Below, one piece after another: positions 51,828 through 61,284 of a stretch of DNA of 64,000 nucleotides. This DNA is from Myxococcales bacterium (lineage in GTDB: Bacteria; Myxococcota_A; Bradymonadia; UBA7976; UBA1532). The position numbers and the translations under genes are program-made. A model generated the notes under the pieces. The model made no database searches. It was not told where the DNA came from and saw only the letters and a list, made by a program, of their open reading frames with translations. The stretch spans positions 4,180 to 68,179 of the forward strand of contig JACKDL010000031.1 in assembly GCA_020633555.1 (NCBI GenBank), in the 5' to 3' direction. How positions within the stretch are numbered: position 1 is the first letter of the stretch; the number at the start of each line of letters is the position of its first letter.

Positions 51828-53129
51828 TCAGGTCAGGATATACCGGCGCTGGGCGGCCTGGGCCCGCAGCTCCTCTCGGAAGTCCGGGTGAGCGACGGCG
51901 ATCAGGGCCTCGGTGCGCTGCCGCACGCTCTTGCCCCACAGCTTCGCCACGCCGAACTCGGTGACCACGTACTGCACGTCGCCGCGGCTGGTGACCACCC
52001 CCGAGCCCTGCTCCAGGGTGGGCTGGATGCGGCTCACCGTGCCCCGCTTGGCCGTGGCCGGGATGGCGATGATGGGGCGCCCCCCCTTGGACCGGGCGGC
52101 CCCGCGGATGAAGTCCACCTGCCCCCCGATGCCCGAGTAGAACATCCCGCCGATGGTGTCCGACTGCACCTGCCCCGTCAGATCCACGGCGATGGCGCTG
52201 TTGATGGCCACCATCCGGTCGTGCCGGGCGATCAAGAAGGGATCGTTGGTGTAGTCGCTGGGCCGGAACTCCACCGACGGGTGGTCGTGGATCCAGTCGT
52301 AGAGCCGCTGCGAGCCCATGACGAACGAGGTCACGATCTTGCCGGTCTTGTAGGTCTTGGCCCGGCCGTTGATCACCCCGCCGTCCACCAGATCGATGAC
52401 GCCGTCGCTGAACATCTCGGTGTGGATGCCCAGGTCGTGGTGGTTGCCCAGCTCCTTAAGCACGGCGTCGGGGATGCGCCCGATGCCCATCTGGAGGGTG
52501 GCGCCGTCGGGGATCAGCGAGGCCACGTGGCGGCCGATGGAGCGCTCCACGTCCCCCAGCTCGGGGATGGGCAGCGACGGCAGCTTGTAGTCCACCTCGA
52601 TGATGCAGCCCACGTCGTCCACGTGGACCGTCGTGTCGCCCCAGGTGCGGGGCATGTTCGGGTTGACCTCGGCGATCACCATGTCGGCGGTGTCCACGGC
52701 GCTGCGCACGATGTCCACGCTGACGCCCAGCGTCATGAACCCGTGCTCGTCGGGCGGGCTGACCTGGATCAGCGCCACGTCGATGGGCAGCTGGGTGCGG
52801 ATGAGCCGGGGGATCTCGCCCAGGAAGACCGGCATGAAGTCCGCGCGGCAGGTGTTGACCGCCTCGCGCACGTTCGCGCCGATGAAGAAGGCCAGGTGCC
52901 GGAACCGGCCGGCGAACTCGGGCGCCACGTAGGGCGCCGAGCCCAGGGTCAGCAGGTGGACGATCTCGTTGTCATACAGGTGCCCACCCTCCTGGCAGAG
53001 TGCCTGAACCAGGTGCTCGGGCTCCCCCACCCCGGACCCAATCAGGATCCGTTGGCGGGGCCGGATGCGCTTGATGGCGTCCGCGGCCGTGCAACGCTTG
53101 GCTTCATAGCGGGGCTTCCAGTCGATCAT
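51828..53129 (-). CDS. acetyl-CoA hydrolase/4-hydroxybutyrate CoA-transferase family protein
   Basis: 433 residues, typical length. Two-domain CoA-transferase fold with family hallmarks: SGVGEPEHLVQAL (N-terminal loop), GIHTEMFSDG with the catalytic Glu, and FYSGIGGQVDFIRGAARSKGGRP (CoA oxyanion loop). It transfers CoA between acyl groups (acetyl, butyrate, 4-hydroxybutyrate) in the cytosol; the specific acid is not predictable. An upstream extension is rejected because GAGG precedes the ATG at 53129. May be linked to acyl-CoA chemistry with the thiolase. Confidence 0.88.
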   Translation of the reverse strand: MIDWKPRYEAKRCTAADAIKRIRPRQRILIGSGVGEPEHLVQALCQEGGHLYDNEIVHLLTLGSAPYVAPEFAGRFRHLAFFIGANVREAVNTCRADFMPVFLGEIPRLIRTQLPIDVALIQVSPPDEHGFMTLGVSVDIVRSAVDTADMVIAEVNPNMPRTWGDTTVHVDDVGCIIEVDYKLPSLPIPELGDVERSIGRHVASLIPDGATLQMGIGRIPDAVLKELGNHHDLGIHTEMFSDGVIDLVDGGVINGRAKTYKTGKIVTSFVMGSQRLYDWIHDHPSVEFRPSDYTNDPFLIARHDRMVAINSAIAVDLTGQVQSDTIGGMFYSGIGGQVDFIRGAARSKGGRPIIAIPATAKRGTVSRIQPTLEQGSGVVTSRGDVQYVVTEFGVAKLWGKSVRQRTEALIAVAHPDFREELRAQAAQRRYILT

Positions 53130-53306
53130 TCGATCCTCAGTTGGTCCATTCACCGTGCGCGTCCCCCGGGCGCCCGCCACGGGCCACCTCGGGAGGGGGT
53201 CCATGTCGGCAAGCGCGCTGGATCCCTTGCTGTTGTGGCGATGTTGACCGGGCCGTTGACACCCGCCTGCAACACCGCGGTGACCTCGGCCCGGCGCCCC
53301 CTTGGA

Positions 53307-54812
53307 TCAGCCGAGGGCCTCGGTGCGGTGCAGCCGGAGCCCCAGCTCGGGCCGCCAGCGCCCTCCGGGCGACTTCGGGTTGGCCCGCCGCCAGCCGCCC
53401 AGCGCCCGCTCCAGGGCACGCCCCACGGCCAGCGTCAGGTGGTCGTGCCCCCGCCCGCCCAGGATCTGGACCGCCACCGGCAGCCCGGCGTGCGCACCCA
53501 CCGGCACCACCGTGCCGGGGAACTCCAGCACGTTGAACAGCCCCGTGCACATCGGATCGAAGGGCCGCAGCTTCGCCCAGTGGTGCCGCGGCGCCAGCCC
53601 GGTGTAGGGCGGGTACAGCAGCACGCCGCGGTCGCCCAGAAGCGCCTCCAGCTCGTCGCGCAGGCGGCGCCCCAGGTCGATGAAGCGCTCCAGGCGCGCC
53701 TGCGACAGGGTGCTCAGGGGCTCCAGCAGGGCCGTGCCCGCGCCCATGAATGTGTGCTGGCTGCGGCCCACCCCCATCTTCAGCAGCTCGAGCAGCGGCC
53801 GGATGGGCTGCCCGTCGCCCAACAGCACCTTGTAGGGGTCGCTGCCGCCAAGCGTGAGCATGCTGGACCAGATGCGGAAGCCCTTGCGCAGCCGGCGCGG
53901 ATCCAGGGTCCCCACCCGCGCGCCCTGCGCCTCCAGGGCCTGGGCAGCCCGCGCGATGCCCTTGCGGACGGGGTTGGCCACCCTCAGGCGGCCGTCGCCG
54001 GGCACGGGGAACACCGTCACCGTCCTCAAGTCCACGCTGTCCGGGTCTTGCAGGGGCGGCGCCTGCAGGGTGCAGGGATCACCCTCGTCGGGGCCGGCGA
54101 TGACGCGCAGCACCCGCACCAGGTCGTCCACGGTGCGCCCGATGGGGCCGGTGCACAAGAAGCCGCCGATGCCCGGGTTGCCCGGCCAGTGCCCGGTGTT
54201 GGGCACCAACCCCCCGGTGCCCTTGTGCCCCACCACCCCGCACAGCGCCGCGGGGATGCGGATGCTGCCGCCCACGTCCGAGCCGATGCCGAAGGGCGCC
54301 CCGCCGGCGGCGACGATGGCCGCCTCACCGCCGCTCGACCCCCCCGAGGTGCGCGTCACGTCCCAGGGGTTGTTGGTGACGCCGTACAGCGCGTTGGCGG
54401 TCTCCATCCACAGCCCACCCTCGGGCACGTTGGTGACCCCCATCACGATGGCCCCCGCGGCCCGCAGCCGCTGGACCACCACCGCGTCCTCCGTGGCCAC
54501 CCGATCGCGCCGGGCAGCGATCCCCGCGGTCAGCGGCAGGCCGGCCACCGGCAGGAACTCCTTGATGGTGCAGGGCACCCCCAGCAGGGGCGGGAGCGCG
54601 GCTGGATCGGCGGCCGCCCGGTACCGCGCCGCGGCGGCCTCGGCCTCGTCCCGCGCAGCCGTGAAGCGGTCGGCGACCACCGCGTTGAGCAGCGGGTTCA
54701 CCTTGGTGATCCGCGCCAGGTGAGCCTCGAGGAGCGCTACCGGCGACAGGGTGCCAGCGCGCATCGCGGCCAGCAGCGCGCCCACCGATCGGTCAAGCAG
54801 GGGGGTGTCCAT
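53307..54812 (-). CDS. amidase signature family enzyme
   Basis: 501 residues. Ser-cisSer-Lys triad: Lys in VPCTIKEF, GGSSGGEAAIVAAG (nucleophile and cis-Ser), and the flanking GSDVGGSIRIPAALCGVVGHK signature. A broad-specificity amide hydrolase (fatty-acid amide hydrolase-like or general amidase); the PPYTGLAPRHHWAK C-terminal half resembles FAAH-like proteins. No signal peptide, so cytosolic or membrane-associated. CACCAT lies six bases before the ATG. Divergent from the histidine kinase. Confidence 0.88.
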   Translation of the reverse strand: MDTPLLDRSVGALLAAMRAGTLSPVALLEAHLARITKVNPLLNAVVADRFTAARDEAEAAAARYRAAADPAALPPLLGVPCTIKEFLPVAGLPLTAGIAARRDRVATEDAVVVQRLRAAGAIVMGVTNVPEGGLWMETANALYGVTNNPWDVTRTSGGSSGGEAAIVAAGGAPFGIGSDVGGSIRIPAALCGVVGHKGTGGLVPNTGHWPGNPGIGGFLCTGPIGRTVDDLVRVLRVIAGPDEGDPCTLQAPPLQDPDSVDLRTVTVFPVPGDGRLRVANPVRKGIARAAQALEAQGARVGTLDPRRLRKGFRIWSSMLTLGGSDPYKVLLGDGQPIRPLLELLKMGVGRSQHTFMGAGTALLEPLSTLSQARLERFIDLGRRLRDELEALLGDRGVLLYPPYTGLAPRHHWAKLRPFDPMCTGLFNVLEFPGTVVPVGAHAGLPVAVQILGGRGHDHLTLAVGRALERALGGWRRANPKSPGGRWRPELGLRLHRTEALG

Positions 54813-54871
54813 GGGGCGATGGTGACCCAGCCGGGCTGGCGGGGCAACGCAGGCCATGGCATCGTCGGACG

Positions 54872-55513
54872 ATGGCTACCGACCCCCTGCTGGACGCCGA
54901 GCTCGAGAGCCTCATCCACGCCGTCTCCCACGATCTGGGCGAGCCGCTGCGCAGCCTGGAGGGCTTCAGCGTGGCCCTGCTGGAGGACTACGGCGACGCC
55001 CTCGACGAGGACGGCCAGCTCTACATCGGCCGGATCAGGGCCGCCACCGCCCGACTGGGCGCACGCATCGACGCCCTGCTGAAGCTCAGCCGCCACACCC
55101 GCGGCGAGCTGGCCCTGGCCCCGGTGGATCTGGGGCTGCTGGCCCAGCAGGCCACCCCGCCCGCCCTCACGCTGCGCTGCCAAGGCGATCTGACCGCGCA
55201 CGGCGACGCCCGGCTGCTCCGCCACCTGCTCGACGAGCTGCTGGGCAACTGCGCGAAGTTCGAGGCGAAATCGGCCGCCCTCGCCCGCGACGCCGAAGGC
55301 GCCTTCACCCTCATCGACGACGGGGTGGGTTTCGATCCCACCTACGCCGAGCGCATCTTCGTGGCCTTTGGCCGCTACCACGGCCCCGACGAGTACCCGG
55401 GCCAGGGCGTGGGCCTGACCATCGCCCGCCGCATCGTGCACCGCCACGGGGGCACCATCGCCGCCACCAGCCCTGGGACCGGCTGCACCGTGCGCTTCAC
55501 CCTCCCCCGTTGA
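54872..55513 (+). CDS. soluble sensorless histidine kinase
   Basis: 213 residues. Short HisKA with VSHDLGEPLRSLEGF (phospho-His) and HATPase with LLDELLGNCAKF (N box), LIDDGVGFDP (G1) and GQGVGLTIARRIV (G2). It resembles the bacteriophytochrome-type kinase core but has no input domain. CATCGT lies six bases before the ATG and no Shine-Dalgarno is seen. Ends in a 4-base overlap with the following Ser/Thr kinase gene (TTGA), so input must come from a partner or the coupled kinase. Confidence 0.85.
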   Translation: MATDPLLDAELESLIHAVSHDLGEPLRSLEGFSVALLEDYGDALDEDGQLYIGRIRAATARLGARIDALLKLSRHTRGELALAPVDLGLLAQQATPPALTLRCQGDLTAHGDARLLRHLLDELLGNCAKFEAKSAALARDAEGAFTLIDDGVGFDPTYAERIFVAFGRYHGPDEYPGQGVGLTIARRIVHRHGGTIAATSPGTGCTVRFTLPR

Positions 55514-57324
55514 GCGCGCCCGACGAGACCTGGAGCGTGGGCACCACCCTGGGCGCCCCCATCACCACCAGCCTCGAGGCCGTCGCCCGGCTGCCCGAGA
55601 TCCGCCTGGCCGGTGAGCACGGCACCCCCAACCTGGAGCTGGGACCACCCCTCGGACAGGGCGCGGTCGGGGTCGTCCTGGAGGGGCGCCAGCTCGGGCT
55701 GGCGCGCACGGTGGCCGTGAAGGTGCCCCGCGGGGACCGCACCGACGGCACGGCGGCCGCCAGCATCGTACGCGAGGCGCGCATCGCCGGCGGGCTGGAG
55801 CACCCGAACATCCTGCCGGTCCACATGCTGGGCCGCGATCCGGGCGGCCGACCGCTGGTGGTCATGCCCAAGGTGGACGGCGCGAGCTGGCGGGCGCTGC
55901 TGGCCCATGCCGATCACCCCCTGTGGGTCGGCTTCGACGGCGACGCCCTGGGGCGCAACCTGCAGGTCCTCGGCCTGGTGTGCCGGGCCGTTCACCTGGC
56001 CCACCGGCGGGGGGTCGTGCACCGGGATCTGAAGCCCGACAACGTGCTCATCGGTCCGGAGGGGCAGGTGTACCTGGTGGACTGGGGGCTGGCCGTGCGG
56101 CTCGCCGACGACCCGCACACCGAGGCCGTGGTGGGCACACCGGGCTACATGGCCCCCGAGATGTTCACGCCCGGCGCACGGGTGGATGCCCGCAGCGACG
56201 TGTACCTGCTGGGCGCCACCCTGCACGAGGCGCTGACCGGGGCGCGGCTGCACCCCGGCCGCAACCTGGCCGAGGTCACCGCCCACGCCCTCGAGCCGGG
56301 CCCCTACCCCAATCCGCCCGGCGTCCCCCCTGCCCTCGCGGCCGTGGTCCGCCGCGCCTGCCAGGTGGATCCGGCCGCCCGTTTCCCCGACGTCGAGGCC
56401 TTCCGCCAGGCGCTGGCCGACTTTCAGGTGCACCGCGCCGCGCTCTCGCTCATCGAGCGCGCCGAGGCCGAGCTGGCACGCCTGGAGGCCGCCCCGGACG
56501 ACCACAGCCGTGAGGCGCTGTTCGGCGCCTGCCGCTTCGGCTTCGGCGAGGCGCTGCGCCTGTGGCCCGAGAGCGCCCGGGCGCAGGCCGGGCTGGGCAG
56601 AGCCGTCGAGCGGATCATCCAGCACGAGCTGGGCCGCGGGGCCCCCGACGCCGCCCGGCGGCTGCTGGCCGAGCTGCCGGAGCCCCGGCCCGACCTGCAC
56701 GCCGCGGTCGCCACCGCGCTGGCCCAGGCCGACGCCGAGCGCGACCGCCTGACCGCGCTGGAGGCCGAGGCGCGGACCCGCGACGCCACCCATGGCGGGG
56801 GCTGGCGCGCAGCGCAGTTCGGCGCCCTGTGGGTGCTCTTCGTGCTCGGCCCCATCGCCGTCGGCCTCGTGCGCGCCTCGGGCCGCCTGCCCGCCGAGCC
56901 GCCGCCCCTGGCGCGGGCCATCCTGCCGCTGGCCATCTGGGCGGTGGTGCTGCTTTGGATGCGCGCCCAGGCCCGCGCCCTGCCCCAGGGCTACGACCGA
57001 CGCCTGGCCCTGTCGGTCAGCGGCGCCCTGCTCGCGCTGGGCGCAGCCTGGCTGGGCATCGCGCTCCTGGGGGCACCGTTCGCCGCCGGCCTGCTGGTCA
57101 CGCCCGCCGTGCTGGGCGCCATGAGCGCCGGCCTGGCGGTGGGCTTGGATCGACGCTTCTGGCGCCTGGCCGGGGTGTACGCGGTGGCCGCGCCCGTGCT
57201 GGCCTTCGCCAGCCGGTGGCTGCTGGGCGAGGTCGTGATCGGCGCGGCCAACGGGCTGGCCTTCGCGGCGACGATGCGCTGGATGCGCGCTACCCGATCT
57301 GCAACGCGCTCAGACGGGCCTTGA
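55510..57324 (+). CDS. Ser/Thr protein kinase with C-terminal multi-helix membrane domain
   Basis: 604 residues. N-lobe GPPLGQGAVGVVLEGRQLG, AVK K71, HRDLKPDN (171-178), DWG (191-193) in place of DFG and GTPGYMAPE: an apparently active kinase. A coiled-coil/helical region (315-430) precedes about six membrane helices (435-590). The TTG start overlaps the histidine kinase stop and is taken on that ground; a GTG nine codons in is possible. Predicted inner-membrane kinase co-made with a sensorless histidine kinase, suggesting crosstalk. 3' end overlaps the convergent sigma54 activator by 35 bases. Confidence 0.82.
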   Translation: MSAPDETWSVGTTLGAPITTSLEAVARLPEIRLAGEHGTPNLELGPPLGQGAVGVVLEGRQLGLARTVAVKVPRGDRTDGTAAASIVREARIAGGLEHPNILPVHMLGRDPGGRPLVVMPKVDGASWRALLAHADHPLWVGFDGDALGRNLQVLGLVCRAVHLAHRRGVVHRDLKPDNVLIGPEGQVYLVDWGLAVRLADDPHTEAVVGTPGYMAPEMFTPGARVDARSDVYLLGATLHEALTGARLHPGRNLAEVTAHALEPGPYPNPPGVPPALAAVVRRACQVDPAARFPDVEAFRQALADFQVHRAALSLIERAEAELARLEAAPDDHSREALFGACRFGFGEALRLWPESARAQAGLGRAVERIIQHELGRGAPDAARRLLAELPEPRPDLHAAVATALAQADAERDRLTALEAEARTRDATHGGGWRAAQFGALWVLFVLGPIAVGLVRASGRLPAEPPPLARAILPLAIWAVVLLWMRAQARALPQGYDRRLALSVSGALLALGAAWLGIALLGAPFAAGLLVTPAVLGAMSAGLAVGLDRRFWRLAGVYAVAAPVLAFASRWLLGEVVIGAANGLAFAATMRWMRATRSATRSDGP

Positions 57325-58801
57325 GGCCTGCTGGCGAGACTTCGAGCCGGGCCGCCATCTGGGCCAGGTCGCCTCCGCTGGCCTCGAAGGCGCGGCGCAG
57401 CTCGGCCTCGCCCAGATCGCTGGCCTTGCGCAGCGTGGGACTCCGATCGATCAACCCGTACAAGGCCGTGCGCGAGATGTTCAGCGCCGCCGCCGCGGCC
57501 TTCAGCGCGAAGCCGCTGTCCCGAAGGGCCTGCACCAGCTCGGCGTCCGTGACGTCGCTGGCTTTGCGGTAGCGAACGCGGCCCACGGCCGGCTCGCCTG
57601 CCGGCGCAGGCGTCTCGCCCGCGGGCACGTCGTCCGACACCAGCACCATCTGCGGGGCGTGTCGGTGCTCGATCACGAGCTGCTGGATGGCGTTGCGAAG
57701 GCCGCGCACGTTGCCCGGCCAGGATCGCCGGGCCAGCGCCGCCACCACGCCCGCGGGCAGGAAGGGCGGCTCGGCCCGCAGCGCGTCGGGCCGCCCCACC
57801 TGGGCCAGCGCCTGGGCCGCGAAGTGGTACGCCAGCAATCCCACGTCGGCGCGGCGGGCGTCCAGCGGCGGCACCTGCACCACGAACCCCGCCAGCCGAT
57901 GCAGCAGCGGCGACTTGAAGCGCCCGTCGGCCACGGCCGCCTCCAGATCCGCGTCGGTGGCGGCCACCAGGCGCACGTCCACGCGTCGCGGCGCGCCGCC
58001 GACGGGGCGCACCTCGCCAGTCTCCAGGGTGCGCAGCAGGGCCGCCTGCACCTCGGGCGGGCACTCGCCGATCTCGTCCAGGAACAGGGTGCCGCCGTTG
58101 GCCTCCACGAAGAGGCCGTCCCGGGCGCTGGCCGCGCCGCTGAAGGCCCCCCGGGCGTGGCCGAACAGCTCCGACGCCGCCAGGTTGGGCGCGATGGCCC
58201 CCATGTTCACCGCCGCGAAGGGCCCGGCCGCGCGGGGGCTGTGGGCGTGCAGGGCCCGCGCCACCAGCTCCTTCCCGGCGCCCGACGGCCCCCGGATGAG
58301 CACCGGCACCCCCAAATCCGCCACCTGGCCCACCGCCTGGCGCACGCCCATGAGCCCCGCGCTCACCCCCAGCAGAGTGGCTCCCACGGCAGGCTGCGGG
58401 ATGAGCCTGGAGCGTTCCAGGAGCACGGCCACGTTGGGGCCAAGCTCGACCACCACGCCGCGATCCAGGCGCTCGGGCGACAGGGTGATCGCGCCTTGCA
58501 CCCGCCCCCCGTCCACTGCCACCGCCGTCCGCGTGTCATGGGCCGACAGGGTCAGGCCCAGCGCCCCCGCGGGCTCGAACACCACCGGCGCCCGCGAGAT
58601 GAACCGGTCGCGCAGGGGCTGGCCGTCGCTGAAGGCGGGGGTGGCGCGGCTCAGCTCGAGCCGCCCGGCGACCGGGGCGGTGGCGCCCACGCGGTCAGGA
58701 TCAGGGTGCGCCAGGATCACCAGGCGCACCACGCGCGAAGGCCCGACACGCCGGGAGGGCGCGCCGGGCTGCAGGGTGGCGGCGTCGAGGGTGTCTTCCA
58801 C
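57290..58801 (-). CDS. sigma54-dependent transcription activator with FHA-like N-terminal domain
   Basis: 503 residues. Residues 25-130 read as a diverged FHA-like beta domain. AAA+ domain: Walker A GPSGAGKE (171-178), GAFSGA (218-223, a T to S variant of the GAFTGA loop that touches sigma54), Walker B GTLFLDE (237-243) and SWPGNVRGLRN. C-terminal Fis-like HTH (FALKAAAAALNISRTALYGLI), followed by another helix-turn-helix-like segment (LAQMAARLEVSPAGLKARL). It lies 29 bases after the secreted repeat gene and is probably in its operon. Likely activates a sigma54 promoter, perhaps its own. Confidence 0.85.
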   Translation of the reverse strand: MEDTLDAATLQPGAPSRRVGPSRVVRLVILAHPDPDRVGATAPVAGRLELSRATPAFSDGQPLRDRFISRAPVVFEPAGALGLTLSAHDTRTAVAVDGGRVQGAITLSPERLDRGVVVELGPNVAVLLERSRLIPQPAVGATLLGVSAGLMGVRQAVGQVADLGVPVLIRGPSGAGKELVARALHAHSPRAAGPFAAVNMGAIAPNLAASELFGHARGAFSGAASARDGLFVEANGGTLFLDEIGECPPEVQAALLRTLETGEVRPVGGAPRRVDVRLVAATDADLEAAVADGRFKSPLLHRLAGFVVQVPPLDARRADVGLLAYHFAAQALAQVGRPDALRAEPPFLPAGVVAALARRSWPGNVRGLRNAIQQLVIEHRHAPQMVLVSDDVPAGETPAPAGEPAVGRVRYRKASDVTDAELVQALRDSGFALKAAAAALNISRTALYGLIDRSPTLRKASDLGEAELRRAFEASGGDLAQMAARLEVSPAGLKARLSALQIG

Positions 58802-58830
58802 CCCCGCAGCGTGCCACGCCGGAGCAGGAC

Positions 58831-61149
58831 TCAGAAGATCCTGTCCACGTTGAACTCCAGGTCGGGCACCGGGCTGGGCATGTTCAGCTTGATGTTGCCG
58901 CTGCTCGACACGCTGGCCCCGGCGCTCTTGCAGATCTTGTCGAACACCACGTTCACGCAGGCCTTGCCCTCCACCCGGCCCGACAGGCTGCTCTCGGTCA
59001 GCGTGACCTCCAGCTCCCCCTGCACCCCCGTGCCGGCCACGCTCATGTCGAAGCTCACCTCGCCCTTCAGGGTCAGGTCGCCGTTGCTGCGCACCCGGCC
59101 GCTGACCTGGATCCGGTTGCCGAAGAAGTCGACCTTGCCGCGGGCGTAGAGCCCGGCGTCGGTCACGGTCACCCGCCCGTTGGCCAGCTCGGCGTCGGGC
59201 CCGGGCAGGGGCACGCGGATGGCCATGTCGCCGGCCACGTAGAGCCCGGTCTGGTAGGGCCAGGGCATGCCCAGGTACTGGAACACCGCGCGTTGGCCGT
59301 TGTACTGCTCCATCGTCATGCCCATCTGGCTCGCCCAGGCCTCGTGGGTGCGGTACGCGCCGGTGATGCGCCCCTCGGCGATGAGCGCGTCGATGTCGCC
59401 GCGGATGCTGACGCCGCTGTTGCTGATCTCCACCCGGGCGTTGGCCAGGTCGAAGCCCTTGATGGTCAGGCCCGCCCGCCCCACGAAGCTGAAGTCGCCG
59501 TCGGCCTCCACGCGGCCCGCCACCTCGACGGCCGACAGCCCCGGCAGCGCCAGCTCACCGCGCACGGCCACGCCTTCGTTGCTCACGGTCACCTGGGCGC
59601 CGGCCAGGGTCACGCCCAGCAGCTCCAGGTCCGCCACGCCGGTCAGCTCGAACTGCCCGTTGGGGCTCACGGCGCCGGACACCTGCACCTGGCCGATGGC
59701 CGGCGCGCTCACGGTCCCGCTGACGAAGACCCCCGCGTTGCTCACGGTGACCCGCGAGTTCGCCATCGGCAGGCCCAGCGGCGCGAAGTCCACGGCGCCG
59801 CTCACGCTGAACTGCCCGTCGGTCTGGATCTCGCCCTGCACCCGGACGCCCGCCCCCACCCCGGGGATGTCGGTGTGGCCGTCCACCGCCAACTTGCTTT
59901 GGGTCCACACCAGCCCGGCGTCGGCCAGCTCGAAGCCCGCCAGGTTCACGGCCGCCTCGGCCTCCAGGCGGAACTTGCCCTTGTCGTTCAGCCAGCCCTC
60001 GAAGGCCACCTGCTGATCGCCGAAGATGTCGCCGTACACCGGCTCGAACTCGCCGCTGAAGCGCACCTCGTCCCGGGTCAGGGTCATGGCCACGTCGCCG
60101 GCGGCGAAGCCCAGCACGGGGGTCTGCATGGCCACGTGCACCGTGAAGTCGTCGGGGGCGCCGAACTGCCCCCAGAGCGTGCCCCCCTGGGCGCCCGTGA
60201 ACAGGGGCGCCAGCGGAGTGCCCGCGCACGGGTTGCTCGACAGCTCGCCGTGGATCATCAGCCGGCCGTCGGGCCCGTCGTACAGCATCGAGCCGTGTCC
60301 GACGGGCAGGGTGAACGACACGGGCCCCTTGTCCCATCCCAGGGCCAGCTCGCCGTTCGCCCCCACGCGCAGATCCGTCAGGTCCCCCTCGCCCGCCGTG
60401 AACCAGGTGCCGTCGTCGTTGGCGTCGGCGTCGATGGCCACCTCGGCGCCCACATAGACCGGGTAGCGCCCGATCTGGATGTTGCCCTTGGCGTACAGGT
60501 GGGCCGACACGGCGCGCTCGGCCCAGTCGGTGCCGTCGAACAGCGCCAGCTCGGACGCCCACGGCAGGTTGCCCCCCCACGAGACGCCCACGGCGCCGCC
60601 ACTCACCAGACCCCCGGTCAGCGCGTCGACGATCGGCCCCTCCAGGTAGAGCAGCGGGTCCATGGGGGCCAGCACCATCTGGGTGTCGCCCCCGTTCGAC
60701 AGGCTCACCAGCGGGGCCGTGCGCCCCTCGCCCAGGCGGCCGCTGACGCCCTGCGCGACGCGGTAGTGCAGGTAGGGCTGATCGTCCACCAGCGCGAGCG
60801 CCTCCCCCCCGATCTCGATGCCGTCCAGGCCCGCGCCCAGGCCGAGTTGGACCTGGGCGCGGGGCGCCTCGAGGCTCCAGGTGTTCCAGGCCGCCAGCGG
60901 CCCCATCGCGGGCATCGCGAAGTCCGCCTGGCCGGTGATGGCCGGCGGCTCCAGCGACACGCTCAGATCGGCGTTGGGCAGCGGGTAGCTGTGACCCAGG
61001 GCCTCCAGGCTCGCGGCCCCCGAGACCCGCCAGCCAGCGCCGTCGGCGGCCCAGTCGCCGCACAGGGTCATGCCCGCCAGGGCCTGACACTCGGCCCGGG
61101 CCAGGGTCGGGGTGGCGGCGAGCAGGGCAATCAGCAGCTTGGTCTTCAT
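58831..61149 (-). CDS. secreted beta-repeat protein
   Basis: 772 residues. Signal peptide MKTKLLIALLAATPTLARA. The middle has about three or four tandem 53-54-residue repeats with pattern V.G.V..dG.F...G...l...G..LA.A.VTVSN.GV.VRG, e.g. NGQFELTGVADLELLGVTLA. The whole protein is predicted beta-rich, with Cys pairs near both ends. Possibly a surface or extracellular structural protein. AGGAGGT ahead of the ATG is the strongest Shine-Dalgarno in the window. Regulated perhaps by palindromes and a sigma54-like promoter. Followed by the sigma54 activator. Confidence 0.8.
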   Translation of the reverse strand: MKTKLLIALLAATPTLARAECQALAGMTLCGDWAADGAGWRVSGAASLEALGHSYPLPNADLSVSLEPPAITGQADFAMPAMGPLAAWNTWSLEAPRAQVQLGLGAGLDGIEIGGEALALVDDQPYLHYRVAQGVSGRLGEGRTAPLVSLSNGGDTQMVLAPMDPLLYLEGPIVDALTGGLVSGGAVGVSWGGNLPWASELALFDGTDWAERAVSAHLYAKGNIQIGRYPVYVGAEVAIDADANDDGTWFTAGEGDLTDLRVGANGELALGWDKGPVSFTLPVGHGSMLYDGPDGRLMIHGELSSNPCAGTPLAPLFTGAQGGTLWGQFGAPDDFTVHVAMQTPVLGFAAGDVAMTLTRDEVRFSGEFEPVYGDIFGDQQVAFEGWLNDKGKFRLEAEAAVNLAGFELADAGLVWTQSKLAVDGHTDIPGVGAGVRVQGEIQTDGQFSVSGAVDFAPLGLPMANSRVTVSNAGVFVSGTVSAPAIGQVQVSGAVSPNGQFELTGVADLELLGVTLAGAQVTVSNEGVAVRGELALPGLSAVEVAGRVEADGDFSFVGRAGLTIKGFDLANARVEISNSGVSIRGDIDALIAEGRITGAYRTHEAWASQMGMTMEQYNGQRAVFQYLGMPWPYQTGLYVAGDMAIRVPLPGPDAELANGRVTVTDAGLYARGKVDFFGNRIQVSGRVRSNGDLTLKGEVSFDMSVAGTGVQGELEVTLTESSLSGRVEGKACVNVVFDKICKSAGASVSSSGNIKLNMPSPVPDLEFNVDRIF

Positions 61150-61184
61150 GGCGACCTCCTGTGTTGGGGTGTGCTCACCCTCAT

Positions 61185-61200
61185 TTCAGGAGTCGTGCCA
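61185..61200 (-). promoter_or_regulatory. sigma54-like promoter candidate
   Basis: Minus strand TGGCAC (61195-61200), five bases, then CTGAA (61185-61189) where consensus is TTGCA. The -24 GG is present; the -12 GC is GA. Therefore only a partial match. Confidence 0.35.
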
Positions 61201-61242
61201 ACCAGAAAACACAGGCGAATCCAGCCCTTGCGCGCATCCAGC

Positions 61243-61259
61243 GCCGTGTCCGACACGGC
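61243..61259. repeat. perfect palindrome, possible operator/UAS
   Basis: GCCGTGTC, one central C, GACACGGC (61243-61259). Same core as the palindrome at 61285-61302; a half-site GCGTGTCCGG occurs at 61275-61284. Confidence 0.6.
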
Positions 61260-61284
61260 CTGAGACGGTCTGTGGCGTGTCCGG

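Noticed and set aside
61185..61200. A confident sigma54 promoter call
   Set aside because: The -12 element has GA instead of the near-invariant GC, so it is listed only as a candidate.
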